Positions 43,045-52,937 are shown, numbered from the stretch's first letter. The stretch: DNA of 64,000 bases from Chryseobacterium sp. POL2 (GCF_011058315.1 NZ_CP049298.1:3100001-3164000), one strand, 5' to 3'. The notes: generated from the sequence alone by a model not told the origin. A program made the numbers and translations.

Positions 43045-43377
43045 ATGAAAAAAATTACATTAGTTCTCACATTAATCTTTTCAATTTCAATTTTGAATGT
43101 AAGTTGTTTTGAAGATCTTTTTGGAGAAAGAGATGATGAGACGACTTCTACATCTTCGAGCAATACAAATGAAAGACCAGGTTATGACTACAGCTTTACA
43201 TGTCCTGGTGGTACAAAAAGCAGCGTTCCCATTCCAAAAGGATCAGAGAAATGTCAAAAAGCACAAGAGTATTTTGCAAGAACTTACGGATGTAATGATG
43301 CTGATAATTTTAATACCGCTAATTGTCGAGTATGCAAGGATTGTAATTGGCAAAACTACTGCTCTGTCTGTAATTAA
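43045..43377 (+). CDS. small Cys-rich lipoprotein
   Basis: 110 residues. Signal peptide with lipobox LNVSC (Cys at residue 21), a Ser/Thr-rich linker TTSTSSSNTNE and a C-terminal domain with eight Cys: FTCPGG, EKCQKA, YGCNDAD, ANCRVCKDCNW, NYCSVCN. The regular Cys pairs suggest disulfides or a metal site in a domain outside the cytoplasm. I recognise no family. It stands alone between the YihY family gene and nhaA, with a bidirectional terminator after it. Confidence 0.75.
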   Translation: MKKITLVLTLIFSISILNVSCFEDLFGERDDETTSTSSSNTNERPGYDYSFTCPGGTKSSVPIPKGSEKCQKAQEYFARTYGCNDADNFNTANCRVCKDCNWQNYCSVCN

Positions 43378-43391
43378 AATTTTTCTAATAC

Positions 43392-43421
43392 AAAAACGAC
43401 TGAAGATATTCAGTCGTTTTT
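43392..43421. terminator. bidirectional terminator between lipoprotein gene and nhaA
   Basis: AAAAACGACTGAA/TTCAGTCGTTTTT, T tracts on both sides. Confidence 0.85.
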
Positions 43422-43424
43422 GTA

Positions 43425-44582
43425 TTAATTGTTTTTTGCTTTATCAAGATTTACTTTTAATAGAAAAAATCCAGCAACGCCCGAAATTAAGGATGCAAGA
43501 AGAATTGCAACTTTAGCTTCATTTTGATAATCGACATGTCCAGGGAAAGATAAAATCGCTAAGAAAATTGACATTGTAAATCCGATTCCCGCCAACAGGG
43601 CAACACCAAAGATAGAGTTCCAGTTGCTTCTCTCCGGAAGACTGCTTAGTTGAAGTTTAATAGCGATGTAGGAAAACAAACTGATTCCGATAAATTTTCC
43701 GAATATTAGGCCGCCCATAATTCCGTAAGATAAAGGATTGAAAAAGTTATTAAAAACTTGTGGGTCAATCATAATATTGGTATTTGCAAATGCAAAAACA
43801 GGCATAATAAAATAAGAAACAGGCTTGTGAAGACTGTGTTCAATACGTTTTAATAAAGAGCCACGATTGGTTTTGTTTGGAATACAAAATGCCAGAATAA
43901 CGCCGGCAATTGTCGCGTGTATCCCAGAATGATGCATAAAATACCACAACAATAATCCTGGAATAATATAGAAAATAGGCTGAGAAACTTTTTTAAGGTT
44001 AAGAATAATTAGCAATACGACAATCGCTAAACAATATCCCAAATACAGCCAATGTAAAGAAGTCGTATAGAAAATTGCAATTACCAATATCGCGCCCAAG
44101 TCATCCACAATAGCCAAAGCCGCTAGAAAAACCTTCAACGATATAGGAACGCGTTTTCCCAATAATGAAAGAATTGCTAAAGAAAAAGCAATATCGGTAG
44201 CCATCGGGATTCCCCAACCAGCATGATATTCGGTGTCGTGATTGATAGCAAAATAGATTAAAGCAGGAACAAGCATTCCTCCGATTGCAGCAAAAATCGG
44301 GAGAGAAGCTTTTTTGATGTCCGATAATTCGCCTTCGAGGATTTCTCTTTTTATTTCAAGTCCTACCAAAAGGAAAAATACCGCCATAAGGCCATCATTA
44401 ATCCATGTAGCGAGAGAGTATTGCAAATGCAGACTTTCGAAACCGAAAGGATGTGCTAGTAGTTCCGCAAAAAGTTCTCCCGCGGAGGAATTTGCAATTA
44501 ACAATGAGAAAATTACACAAATGATAAGGATAACGCCAGAAGACTGCTCTGACCCAAAAATGCTCTTTAATTTTAATTTCAA
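43425..44582 (-). CDS. nhaA: Na+/H+ antiporter NhaA
   Basis: 385-residue antiporter with about 12 membrane segments that exports Na+ in exchange for protons and protects against salt and alkali. The ion-binding pair Asp160-Asp161 is in ALAIVDDLGAILVIA, and the third conserved Asp (130) in GIPMATDIAFSLAIL, equivalent to E. coli D163, D164 and D133. It starts 5 bases after the stop of the relA/spoT gene, so the two are almost surely one transcript. Confidence 0.96.
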   Translation of the reverse strand: MKLKLKSIFGSEQSSGVILIICVIFSLLIANSSAGELFAELLAHPFGFESLHLQYSLATWINDGLMAVFFLLVGLEIKREILEGELSDIKKASLPIFAAIGGMLVPALIYFAINHDTEYHAGWGIPMATDIAFSLAILSLLGKRVPISLKVFLAALAIVDDLGAILVIAIFYTTSLHWLYLGYCLAIVVLLIILNLKKVSQPIFYIIPGLLLWYFMHHSGIHATIAGVILAFCIPNKTNRGSLLKRIEHSLHKPVSYFIMPVFAFANTNIMIDPQVFNNFFNPLSYGIMGGLIFGKFIGISLFSYIAIKLQLSSLPERSNWNSIFGVALLAGIGFTMSIFLAILSFPGHVDYQNEAKVAILLASLISGVAGFFLLKVNLDKAKNN

Positions 44583-44587
44583 AACTT

Positions 44588-46798
44588 TTATTTTACGAGG
44601 CGTTTTACTTTATTAACGCCATTAATATTCTTTAGTTGTCGGAAGGTTTCATCCAACTGATTTCTATTACGGACTTCAAGATTTATTGTGCCAGTGAAAA
44701 TTCCGTCGTTAGACGCAATAGACATCGACTTCATGTCCATCTCCATAGAGTTGCTGATCACGGCTGTAATATCGTTAATCATACCCATTCTGTCCAGACC
44801 TTCAATCTCGATTTGGATTCTGTTTTTGAAGCTTTCGGCATTTACCCATTTAGCCACCAAAACACGATAATCATAGTTGGCACGTAGGTTAATCGCATTG
44901 GGACAATTGTCGTTGTGGACTTTAATGCCTTCCGAAATGGTAATAAATCCAAAAATCTTGTCACCAGGAATTACCGTACAACATTTTGCAAAACTATAAT
45001 TCAGTTTTTCTTCATCTTTTCCAAATACAATCAGGTCAAGATCTTGCGCTTGGGTGTCGTTTTCGATATTGACTTTGGAGGTTGGTGATTTTCTGAAACG
45101 TTGCAAAATATTGCTAAAGAGACTTCTCCCTTCCAGATATCGTCGAAGGTCCCCTATGTCATAAGTGCCATCTTGGAATCCTAAAAAGACATCTTGCGAG
45201 GTTTTTAAATTTAGGAATTTCTGAAGTTTATTAATTTCTTCATCATTGAAATTAAGTTTTGCATGGCGCATTTTACGTTGCAAAATTTCTTTGCCTTCTG
45301 TTGTGCGCGTGTTTTTTTCTGAATTAAGAATGGTCTTAATCTTCGATTTTGCTTTTGATGTTACTACAAAATCCAACCAATCGGATTTTGGTTTTTGGTT
45401 TTGCGAAGACAAAATATCCACTTGGTCGCCGTTTTGCAAAACGTAACTTATCGGCACCAATTTGCCATTAACTTTTGCACCAAGACATTTCATTCCCAAA
45501 TCTGAGTGTACCGCAAAAGCGAAATCCAGAGCTGTTGCACCAGTTGGCAAAATTTTAATTTCTCCTTTTGGTGTAAATACAAAAACTTCCTTAGAATAAA
45601 GATTAAGTTTGATATTATCCAAAAGCTCCGAGGTTGATAGATCTTGTTGTTGCTCGAGAACTTCACGGATTTCGGTCACCCAACGGTCAAAATTTTGGTC
45701 GTCAGAATTTTTGTAACCTTCTTTGTAACGGTAATGCGCAGCGACACCTTTTTCGGCAATTTCGTCCATACGCTCGCTGCGGATTTGCACTTCTATCCAT
45801 TTTTTATCAGGCCCCATCACGGTAAGATGCAAACTTTCATAGCCAGTTGACCTTGGCTGTGAAATCCAGTCGCGCATTCGCGAAGGATTGCTACGGTAAA
45901 GATCGGTTACAATGGAGTAAATTTTCCAAGCAAGGAACTTTTCATTTTTAGCGTCAGATTTATAAATAATTCGGATGGCGTAGTTGTCAAAAACCTCTTC
46001 GAACGTTACGTTCTGCTTCATCATTTTACGATAAATAGAACTTATAGCTTTCGCGCGACCTTTTATTTTGAAGTTGAGTCCTTCTTCTTTCAGCTGTTCA
46101 GAAACTTCTTTTTTAAATTCTTGAATATATTTGTCGCGACTTTCTTTTGCAAGCTCGAGTTTGCTGACAATTTCGTTATATACTTCGGGGTTATTATATT
46201 TTAGAGAAAGGTCTTCCAGCTCGGATTTGATGTTGTAAAGCCCAAGACGATGCGCCATAGGGGCGTAGATATAGACGGTTTCCGAGGCTATTTTCTGTTG
46301 CTTGTCGGGACGCATACTTTCCAGCGTTCTCATATTATGAAGACGGTCGGCAATTTTTATTAAAATTACACGGAAGTCTTCTGATAAAGTCAAAAGCAAC
46401 TTACGATAATTCTCAGATTGTATGGAAATGTTTTGGTTATTCATGACCGATATTTTGGTCAAACCATTCACAATATCCGCAATCTTTTTTCCGAAGATTT
46501 TTTTGATATCTTCATAGGTATATTCCGAATCTTCGATAACGTCGTGTAGCAGGGCACAAGCAATACTTGTCGCACCAAGACCAATTTCGTTGGCAACAAT
46601 TTTTGCCACTTCTATTGGATGATAGATGTAAGGTTCTCCCGTTTTTCGTCGTTGATCTTTGTGCGCGTCCAATGCAATATCAAAGGCTTTGCGGATCAAC
46701 TTGTTTTGATCTTCGTCTAAAGTTCGATATGTATTGGCTATCAGGTCTTTATAGCGGGCAAGGATCTCCTTGTTTTCTTTTTCTAAATCGTAAGCCAT
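44588..46798 (-). CDS. RelA/SpoT family (p)ppGpp synthetase/hydrolase
   Basis: 736-residue long RSH protein of the stringent response. HD hydrolase domain with His85-Asp86 in CALLHDVIEDSE and the hydrolase loop RLHNMRTLESM near 150, so hydrolase activity is likely. Synthetase domain around 240-370 (GRAKAISSIYRKMMKQ, VFDNYAIRIIYKSD, GYESLHLTVMGP). TGS domain near 405-465 (VFVFTPKGEIKILPTGATA), then zinc-finger-like/helical part and C-terminal ACT domain (IEIEGLDRMGMINDITAVIS). Probably bifunctional. It is cotranscribed with nhaA. Confidence 0.95.
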   Translation of the reverse strand: MAYDLEKENKEILARYKDLIANTYRTLDEDQNKLIRKAFDIALDAHKDQRRKTGEPYIYHPIEVAKIVANEIGLGATSIACALLHDVIEDSEYTYEDIKKIFGKKIADIVNGLTKISVMNNQNISIQSENYRKLLLTLSEDFRVILIKIADRLHNMRTLESMRPDKQQKIASETVYIYAPMAHRLGLYNIKSELEDLSLKYNNPEVYNEIVSKLELAKESRDKYIQEFKKEVSEQLKEEGLNFKIKGRAKAISSIYRKMMKQNVTFEEVFDNYAIRIIYKSDAKNEKFLAWKIYSIVTDLYRSNPSRMRDWISQPRSTGYESLHLTVMGPDKKWIEVQIRSERMDEIAEKGVAAHYRYKEGYKNSDDQNFDRWVTEIREVLEQQQDLSTSELLDNIKLNLYSKEVFVFTPKGEIKILPTGATALDFAFAVHSDLGMKCLGAKVNGKLVPISYVLQNGDQVDILSSQNQKPKSDWLDFVVTSKAKSKIKTILNSEKNTRTTEGKEILQRKMRHAKLNFNDEEINKLQKFLNLKTSQDVFLGFQDGTYDIGDLRRYLEGRSLFSNILQRFRKSPTSKVNIENDTQAQDLDLIVFGKDEEKLNYSFAKCCTVIPGDKIFGFITISEGIKVHNDNCPNAINLRANYDYRVLVAKWVNAESFKNRIQIEIEGLDRMGMINDITAVISNSMEMDMKSMSIASNDGIFTGTINLEVRNRNQLDETFRQLKNINGVNKVKRLVK

Positions 46799-46967
46799 GA
46801 TTTGTGTAATGAAGCTACTAATTTAAGAAAAAAATCAAGTTTTGTTCAAGTTTTTGAGATAGAATCTTTGGTTTTTTCAGCGATTAACAATAAGTTTTCG
46901 AAGTTTTGGAAAATAAGTAGATATTAAGCACTGTGTTTGATTTTCAAGATTTTTTTTGATTTTAAAA

Positions 46968-47498
46968 TTAATCCTTGACAATCGCGTACAAAACATGATT
47001 TTGATACTTATCGCCTTTTTTAGAATTGGCTTTCAAAATACCTTCCATCGTCATTCCTGCTTTTTGCATAACTTTTCCTGAAGCGGGGTTGAAATCAAAA
47101 TGTGTTGCAAAAATTCTTTTGAGATGTAAAGTTTCAAAACCGAAATCTATAATGGCTTTTACAGCTTCGGTTGTGTAGGCGTTGTTCCAAAAGTTGATGT
47201 CCATCCAATAGCCTAGTTCGGCTTTGTTAAAAGCTTTGTCAATGTTTAAGTCGATGCCGCCAATGATTTGATTATCTTCTTTTAGTCGAATAGCGAATAT
47301 ATAATGATTTTGATTTTTAAAACCGTTTTCGGAGAGATTTATCCAAAATTTTGCACTTTCTGTTGTGTATGGGAAAGGCATGTTTAGTGTGTTTTCCGAA
47401 TAGATTTTGTTATTAAGGATTTTTACAATGGATTCTATATCGCTGTCGTGTGGTTGGTTCAGAATAAGGCGTTCGGTTTCTATTTTTGGAAAATCCAT
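46968..47498 (-). CDS. GNAT N-acetyltransferase, RimJ/RimL type
   Basis: 176-residue acetyltransferase. The start FPKIETERLILNQPHDSD is typical of RimJ/RimL-like GNATs; the acetyl-CoA site lies around GYWMDINFWNNAYTTEAVKA near residue 95, followed by NPASGKVMQKAGM near 140, where most relatives have the N-x-x-S helix that binds the cofactor. Substrate unknown; relatives acetylate ribosomal protein N-termini or small amines. It lies between gldG and relA/spoT but a terminator separates it from gldG. Confidence 0.88.
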   Translation of the reverse strand: MDFPKIETERLILNQPHDSDIESIVKILNNKIYSENTLNMPFPYTTESAKFWINLSENGFKNQNHYIFAIRLKEDNQIIGGIDLNIDKAFNKAELGYWMDINFWNNAYTTEAVKAIIDFGFETLHLKRIFATHFDFNPASGKVMQKAGMTMEGILKANSKKGDKYQNHVLYAIVKD

Positions 47499-47524
47499 GC
47501 TTTGTTTTTTATTTAATTTAAAAA

Positions 47525-47553
47525 TAATAAAACCTGCCGAATAGACAGGTTTT
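47525..47553 (-). terminator. terminator after gldG
   Basis: On the minus strand AAAACCTG/CAGGTTTT with a 9-base loop, then ATTATTTTT. Confidence 0.7.
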
Positions 47554-47556
47554 AAT

Positions 47557-49212
47557 TTATGAAAATTGTTTTTTTCTTAACCAAAAGAATAGGCCTCCTA
47601 ATAAACCTAAAATCCCAAGTGGTAGCAGAAGGTTGATCCATTGCCAATTTTGGCGTTCTCCATCAATACGTTGTTTGTCTAATAGTCGCATTTCGAGATT
47701 TCGGTTGCGCAATGCCATAAGGTTGGAGTCGTCCAAAAGGTAATCTAGTGCGTTTCTCAAAAACTGCTCGTTACCATAACGTTGTTGGGTTAAGTAATCG
47801 AATCCTAGTGGCATGGCTTGGCCTTTCACCGTTTGGTTTTTGGCACCGTCACCGTCGGCGATGACAATCATTTTGTTATTTTGACTTTGGGTTTTAAAAT
47901 CGGGATAAGCATTTTTCTCACTTCTTGTTGCATAAGCAGATTGGAATTTTCCTTCCAAAGAAACCGCAAATATCTTGGGTGTAGAAGCTTGTTCCATAAT
48001 GCCAAGGCTATCCATTTTTATCATTTCGGATAAGGCAACATAATTCGGGACAGTCTTGGTTATAGTTCTGTCGCTGGATTCAAACAACACATTGAATTTT
48101 ACATTCTTTCGGGATAAGGTGTCGATAGAAGTTGGGAATTCGAATTTTACGGGATTAATGTTCTTAGTAATGGCATTTTGATTTTGTGAAATCCCGAGTG
48201 GAAAATAGGGCCACATCAAATTGGTGAATTGTGGGTTGCCTGCGATCTCTCCAGTTTTGAGACGGATGATAGCGGATTGTTTCATGTCTTTTACCAAACC
48301 TGGATTGACACGAACACCATAACTGAACATCATGTCTGTAAGATTTATATCAACAGGGAAAGCCATAATGTTTTTGGAACGGAAAAGCGTATCCATTTCA
48401 GCATTAACAGCATCGAGCATCCAGAGGCTTTTTCCACCATTCATGATGTATTGGTCGAGGATTATTTTTTCGTTTGTCGTAAAGGCTTTTCGTGGTTTTG
48501 CAACGACGATGGCATCCATTTGTTTAAGCTTCGGAACATCGGCAAGACTTAGTTCTGTTTTGTTTTCTGGGATAATAGGTCCAATATTATAATTTTCCAA
48601 AGCCATGTCGATAAAACTGGTGAACTCTTGTCGTCCCAATTCGTCTTGATTAACCAAAAAACCAATATTTTTTTTAGTTTCTTCGGTTATTGCTTTGATG
48701 TTAGAAGCGAAGTTGTATTCGAGGTTTTCGATGGATTTGTTAAGCTGCTCGTTGGAGTCGATGCCGGCTTGTTGGATAATCAACGGGATGGAAAATCCGT
48801 AATTATCATAGGTGATCGCGGCATAAGGATAAAGTACAATATTGGTGATTTTTCCGTCTTTGATGTCTGGTAACATCGATGGTTGCATGCCCATAGCTTG
48901 TAGGGTATCCATTGGGATTTTTTCAGCAATTGGATCACGGAATTTATAATCGATTTTTGGATTTATTTTTCGAAATTCTTCCAAAATAAATTTGGTTTCG
49001 TTTTGTAATTGTTTGAAAGAAGCGGGGAAATCACCATCAAGATAAACTTCGATTGTGATGGGTTTTTTAACCGATTCCAAAGTTTTTACGGTGGCATCAG
49101 AAAGCGTATAGCGTTTTTCTTGAGTCAAGTCGAATCTTTTATAAAATACGCCAAAAACGCCTAATATTAAAAGAAGTCCTACAAGGATGTATATGATTTT
49201 GTTTTTGTTCAT
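47557..49212 (-). CDS. gldG: gliding motility ABC transporter auxiliary protein GldG
   Basis: 551 residues with one N-terminal membrane helix (IIYILVGLLLILGVFGVFY) and one C-terminal helix (LLLPLGILGLLGGLFFWLRKK), the rest periplasmic. The segment RYTLSDATVKTLESVKKPI near residue 33 and LDQYIMNGGKSLWMLD near 250 mark the GldG/ABC_transp_aux family. With GldF and the ATPase GldA it forms an ABC transporter first linked to gliding in Flavobacterium johnsoniae. gldA is not in the window. It follows gldF after 22 bases. Confidence 0.93.
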   Translation of the reverse strand: MNKNKIIYILVGLLLILGVFGVFYKRFDLTQEKRYTLSDATVKTLESVKKPITIEVYLDGDFPASFKQLQNETKFILEEFRKINPKIDYKFRDPIAEKIPMDTLQAMGMQPSMLPDIKDGKITNIVLYPYAAITYDNYGFSIPLIIQQAGIDSNEQLNKSIENLEYNFASNIKAITEETKKNIGFLVNQDELGRQEFTSFIDMALENYNIGPIIPENKTELSLADVPKLKQMDAIVVAKPRKAFTTNEKIILDQYIMNGGKSLWMLDAVNAEMDTLFRSKNIMAFPVDINLTDMMFSYGVRVNPGLVKDMKQSAIIRLKTGEIAGNPQFTNLMWPYFPLGISQNQNAITKNINPVKFEFPTSIDTLSRKNVKFNVLFESSDRTITKTVPNYVALSEMIKMDSLGIMEQASTPKIFAVSLEGKFQSAYATRSEKNAYPDFKTQSQNNKMIVIADGDGAKNQTVKGQAMPLGFDYLTQQRYGNEQFLRNALDYLLDDSNLMALRNRNLEMRLLDKQRIDGERQNWQWINLLLPLGILGLLGGLFFWLRKKQFS

Positions 49213-49234
49213 TTCTAAAAAAATATTGAGAGTC

Positions 49235-49963
49235 TTACTTCTTTTTTAATACCGAAAATTCAGCGGTTTTAAGACAAATTAATATCACCAAAACGAAATA
49301 AAATAAGTCCCGCGTGTCAATTAATCCTCTTGTGAATGATGTGAAATGTTGATAAAATCCTAAGTTTTGTAAAATAAAATCTGCGGATCCGAGAAGTTTG
49401 TAACTCGCCAATTGTTCTATCCCAAAATACATTACAAAACATAGCAAAACTCCGATAAGGTAAGCCATGATTTGGTTAGACGAGAAAGAAGAAGCCAGAA
49501 TTCCTAAAGCAGAAAAACCGCCTATCAAAACAATAAGTCCAAAATAGCTTCCCATAGTCATTCCCATATCAATATTTCCAGCAGGAACGCCCAATGTGTA
49601 AACGGTGTAGAAATAAATAAGCGACGGAATTAAACACAAAATCCCAATCGTCCATACCGAGAAAAATTTGCCATTAACGATATCAGCAATTTTTAAAGGT
49701 TGCGAAAATAACCAAAGCAAAGTTCCGGATTGTTGTTCTTCTGCCAAGCTTCGCATGCTTAAAGCGGGAATGATGAACATTAACAACCACGGCGCTAACA
49801 CAAAAAAACTTTGTAAAGAAGCACTGCCGATATCTAGAATGTTGAAGCTGTTTTCGAAGAAAAATAAAAATAAAGCCGAGATAAAACTAAAAGCGGCGAT
49901 GATCATCCATGCGCTCCAGTTTCCAAAATAGCTCCAAAGTTCTTTTTTAAATAATGCAAACAT
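49235..49963 (-). CDS. gldF: gliding motility ABC transporter permease GldF
   Basis: 242-residue permease with six membrane segments. ALFKKELWSYFGNW at the start and MRSLAEEQQSGTLLWLFSQP near residue 70 are the ABC-2 permease features; SFSSNQIMAYLIGVLLCFVM follows. It is the membrane partner of GldG just downstream. In strains that do not glide, GldF and GldG are often still kept, so motility is not proven by their presence. Confidence 0.93.
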   Translation of the reverse strand: MFALFKKELWSYFGNWSAWMIIAAFSFISALFLFFFENSFNILDIGSASLQSFFVLAPWLLMFIIPALSMRSLAEEQQSGTLLWLFSQPLKIADIVNGKFFSVWTIGILCLIPSLIYFYTVYTLGVPAGNIDMGMTMGSYFGLIVLIGGFSALGILASSFSSNQIMAYLIGVLLCFVMYFGIEQLASYKLLGSADFILQNLGFYQHFTSFTRGLIDTRDLFYFVLVILICLKTAEFSVLKKK

Positions 49964-50018
49964 GCGTTTTGTATAATTTATAGTTTTGGTATTTCTAAGA
50001 TATTCAATTTTTCACCAA

Positions 50019-50564
50019 TTATTTTTTTCCTTTGTTTACCAATTTTACTGTTGCCATAATAAGCATTATTATAACGATAAAGCCTACTAATAATTGCCAC
50101 CAATAATCGATGATATATGATTTTAGAATAACTGTGAAAACAACACCGAACAAAATGAAAGTCGCAATCTCATTGAATTGTCGTAGTTTGATATTAGCTG
50201 TGTCCAGGCTTTGTCCATCTAAGAGTTGAAGACTTTTGGTCTTTTTCCAACTCCAGATATGATAGGCGAGAAGTCCAAGGAGAAAGGTTAATTTTAAATG
50301 AAACCAAGGCATTTTCATAAGGCTGGGGTTGAGTCCAATCATCGTAATGCCACTTATTAACATGATAATTCCGGCTGGGATGATGATGATATTCCATAAT
50401 CTTTTTGTCATAAAAGCATATTGGTGACGAAGGATATTTTGTTTTGGGTTTTCAAAAGTATCTGTGTCTTTGTAGTACACAAAAATTCTTACCAAATAAA
50501 AAATTCCCGCAAAATAGCTCACCATGAAAATAATGTGGATCGCTTTGATAATCAAATAAAGCAC
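50019..50564 (-). CDS. hemJ: HemJ-type protoporphyrinogen IX oxidase (CopD-like fold)
   Basis: 181-residue membrane protein with four or five helices. KAIHIIFMVSYFAGIFYLVRIFVYY at the start holds the conserved His (HIIFMVSYF) and Arg, and MPWFHLKLTFLLGLLAYH near residue 85 the next conserved His and Lys, typical of HemJ. It would oxidise protoporphyrinogen IX to protoporphyrin IX in haem synthesis. The start is a GTG at 50564, supported by a -7 box 14 bases upstream. The CopD copper-transport family has a related fold, but length and motifs favour HemJ. Confidence 0.85.
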   Translation of the reverse strand: MLYLIIKAIHIIFMVSYFAGIFYLVRIFVYYKDTDTFENPKQNILRHQYAFMTKRLWNIIIIPAGIIMLISGITMIGLNPSLMKMPWFHLKLTFLLGLLAYHIWSWKKTKSLQLLDGQSLDTANIKLRQFNEIATFILFGVVFTVILKSYIIDYWWQLLVGFIVIIMLIMATVKLVNKGKK

Positions 50565-50578
50565 GTGATAAATTTTTG

Positions 50579-50586
50579 CAAATATA
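50579..50586 (-). promoter_or_regulatory. -7 box of hemJ
   Basis: TATATTTG on the minus strand, 14 bases before the GTG start. Confidence 0.5.
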
Positions 50587-50691
50587 CTTATTTAAAGAAT
50601 TTCAGATTCTATGAATTGCTAAATATGCTCAATTTCTTTAAATGTAAATAATTTATCTTAAGTTTGTGAAAATTAAAATAAAATAATTAAT

Positions 50692-52863
50692 ATGAAGAGA
50701 GTTTTACAAGTGGTTTTCTTGTTTTTTGTGTTTTCGTTATCGTTGGGTCAGTCGGCTCAGTTGGTGGGTAAGAAAATTGCGGATTACAAATCGAGCAAAC
50801 AAAGTTTTACCACTTACAATTTGTTTCAGCAAAGTAATGCTTTGGCAAAACAAGCGAAATTTCAATTGGCGGCAAGAGATGCGATTGCATTGGATCTTAA
50901 CAAAGTACAGCTGAAAGAACTGGTGGCAAAAAGACCAACAGCTGTAGAAATTTCTGTTCCGTTTCGAGATAAAGAGATTACTTTAGAATTAATTCAAAAT
51001 GATATTTTCGGAGGTCAGAATAATTTAACAATTCAAACGGATCAAGGTGAGTTTAAATCTTACAAACCGGGTGTTTATTATCAAGGTATTATTAAAGGCG
51101 ATCCGACGTCGGTGGTAGCATTTAGCTTTTTTGAAGACGATGTTGTAGGTCTTGCCTCAGATCTTAAAGTGGGAAATATTGTGGTTGGAAAAGCAATAGA
51201 TTCTGAAGATTTTTTAATTTATTCGGATTCAACCTTGACGGGTGCTAGCCCTTTTGTTTGTAAAGCTGATGAGTTGATGGAAAATCAAAGTCAGAATTTT
51301 TCTTTTGATCCATCTACTGTTAATAAAAAAGCGGAAACTACAGAAAATTGTGTACGTGTTTACTACGAAATTTGTAATAAACCTTACAAGCAAAACTCTA
51401 GTAATATTACAACAACGACCAATTGGATTACGGCGATTCATAATAATATAGGAACTTTGTATAATAATGACGGCGTGAAAATGTCGCTACACGAAATTTT
51501 TATCTGGACAACTGCAGATCCTTACACAGGCGATTATGGCGAAAATTTAGCACAATTCCGTGCAACGCGTACGACTTTTAATGGTGATTTAGCGCATTTG
51601 GTTAACTATCCATCAACTACGAGTGTGGCTTATCTTAACTCGCTTTGTTCAAATTCTAAATATGCCTACTCTGGAATTTCTATGAGTTATGCTTCTGTAC
51701 CGACCTATTCTTGGACTATTATGGCAATGACGCATGAGATGGGACATTCTCTAGGTTCGCCTCATACGCATGCATGCGTTTGGAATGGTAATAATACGCC
51801 TATTGATGGTTGTGGTGCTGTAGGTGGTTTTTCTGAAGGTTGCGATGGTCCACTTCCTGCTAAAGGAACCATTATGAGCTATTGTCATCTTGTTGGAAGT
51901 GTTGGGATTAACTTGGCTTTAGGTTTTGGACCGCAGCCAGGCGCATTGATTCGTCAAACAGTAGATTCGAAATCTTGTCTTAATACAGATTGTATAACAG
52001 GTTGTAACCCTACCGTTTCGGCACTTCAGATGTCGAATATAACGAGCAATTCTGCAACAGCAACCATTGTTGATACAAAAGGTGGGACAGAATGGAAATA
52101 TAGAATAACCAAGCCCGATGGCACTATTGTGAAATCCGGAATTGTTACTAATAAAGTTATTAATTTGACCAATCTGGATTCTAATACCTATTACTATGTT
52201 TTGGTGGGTGTTAATTGTGGCGGTGAGAATTCTTATGCGGCAAAACAACTTATTTTGACCGATGCGCAATGGTGTAATTCTAATCTTAAATTCACCGATA
52301 CAGGAGGAGAAGCGGATAACTACGGTAATAGCGAAACTGTTATTAAAACCTTTACACCAGCTGATCCTAATGATAAAATTAAATTAACGTTCTCAGAATT
52401 TGTGACAGAGCAAGGCAGCGATTTTATGAGAATTCATAATGGTCCAAGTATTGGTTCTCAAGCATTTTTGGTGAATGGAAATGTTAATATATCAGGGAAT
52501 TTGGATCTTGGAAGTTTCGAATCTACACACGAGACAGGCGCCATTACAATTAGATTTATTTCAAATGCATCTGTTGTTGAAAAAGGTTGGGTAGCACAGG
52601 TTGAATGCAAAAAATTGTCAAGTATAGATGTTAAAACAACAAGCTTTTCATTAGCACTTAATGCATCAAAAACCAGCCTGAATTTAAAATCTAATAAAAC
52701 AATTGATAAACTTGAACTTTTTGATATGAATGGGAAACTTATTCACACATCGTTGGCATTGGATAAAAATTCCGAAATCGCGATTTCTCATTTGCCAGCA
52801 GGCGTTTATGTAGCATACGCTCATATTGATGGTCAAGTGATTTCGAAGAAATTTGTGAAATAA
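50692..52863 (+). CDS. secreted reprolysin-like zinc metalloprotease with FnIII, CUB and T9SS tail
   Basis: 723 residues. Signal peptide (MKRVLQVVFLFFVFSLSLG), a prodomain to about residue 220, and a metalloprotease domain with zinc motif HEMGHSLGSPH near residue 354 and Met-turn TIMSYCHL near 398. Then a fibronectin III domain (about 440-520, WKYRITKPDGT, LTNLDSNTYYYVLVGV), a CUB-like domain (about 528-640) and a C-terminal T9SS type A-like sorting domain (KLELFDMNGKLIHTS, LPAGVYVAYA). Likely carried over the outer membrane by T9SS and released or anchored. Substrate unknown. A strong terminator follows. Confidence 0.92.
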   Translation: MKRVLQVVFLFFVFSLSLGQSAQLVGKKIADYKSSKQSFTTYNLFQQSNALAKQAKFQLAARDAIALDLNKVQLKELVAKRPTAVEISVPFRDKEITLELIQNDIFGGQNNLTIQTDQGEFKSYKPGVYYQGIIKGDPTSVVAFSFFEDDVVGLASDLKVGNIVVGKAIDSEDFLIYSDSTLTGASPFVCKADELMENQSQNFSFDPSTVNKKAETTENCVRVYYEICNKPYKQNSSNITTTTNWITAIHNNIGTLYNNDGVKMSLHEIFIWTTADPYTGDYGENLAQFRATRTTFNGDLAHLVNYPSTTSVAYLNSLCSNSKYAYSGISMSYASVPTYSWTIMAMTHEMGHSLGSPHTHACVWNGNNTPIDGCGAVGGFSEGCDGPLPAKGTIMSYCHLVGSVGINLALGFGPQPGALIRQTVDSKSCLNTDCITGCNPTVSALQMSNITSNSATATIVDTKGGTEWKYRITKPDGTIVKSGIVTNKVINLTNLDSNTYYYVLVGVNCGGENSYAAKQLILTDAQWCNSNLKFTDTGGEADNYGNSETVIKTFTPADPNDKIKLTFSEFVTEQGSDFMRIHNGPSIGSQAFLVNGNVNISGNLDLGSFESTHETGAITIRFISNASVVEKGWVAQVECKKLSSIDVKTTSFSLALNASKTSLNLKSNKTIDKLELFDMNGKLIHTSLALDKNSEIAISHLPAGVYVAYAHIDGQVISKKFVK

Positions 52864-52890
52864 ATTAAAATATATTCTTCTAAAAAAAAC

Positions 52891-52922
52891 AAAAGCGCTT
52901 GTGAATAACGAGCGCTTTTTTT
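52891..52922 (+). terminator. terminator after the first metalloprotease gene
   Basis: AAAAGCGCT/AGCGCTTTT, loop of 11, T7. Confidence 0.85.
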
Positions 52923-52937
52923 ATTTATTTTTAAATC

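Noticed and set aside
43109-43516. Plus-strand frame overlapping the Cys-rich lipoprotein gene and the nhaA 3' end
   Set aside because: Runs through a bidirectional terminator and into the opposite-strand gene; lacks a signal peptide, unlike the frame at 43045.
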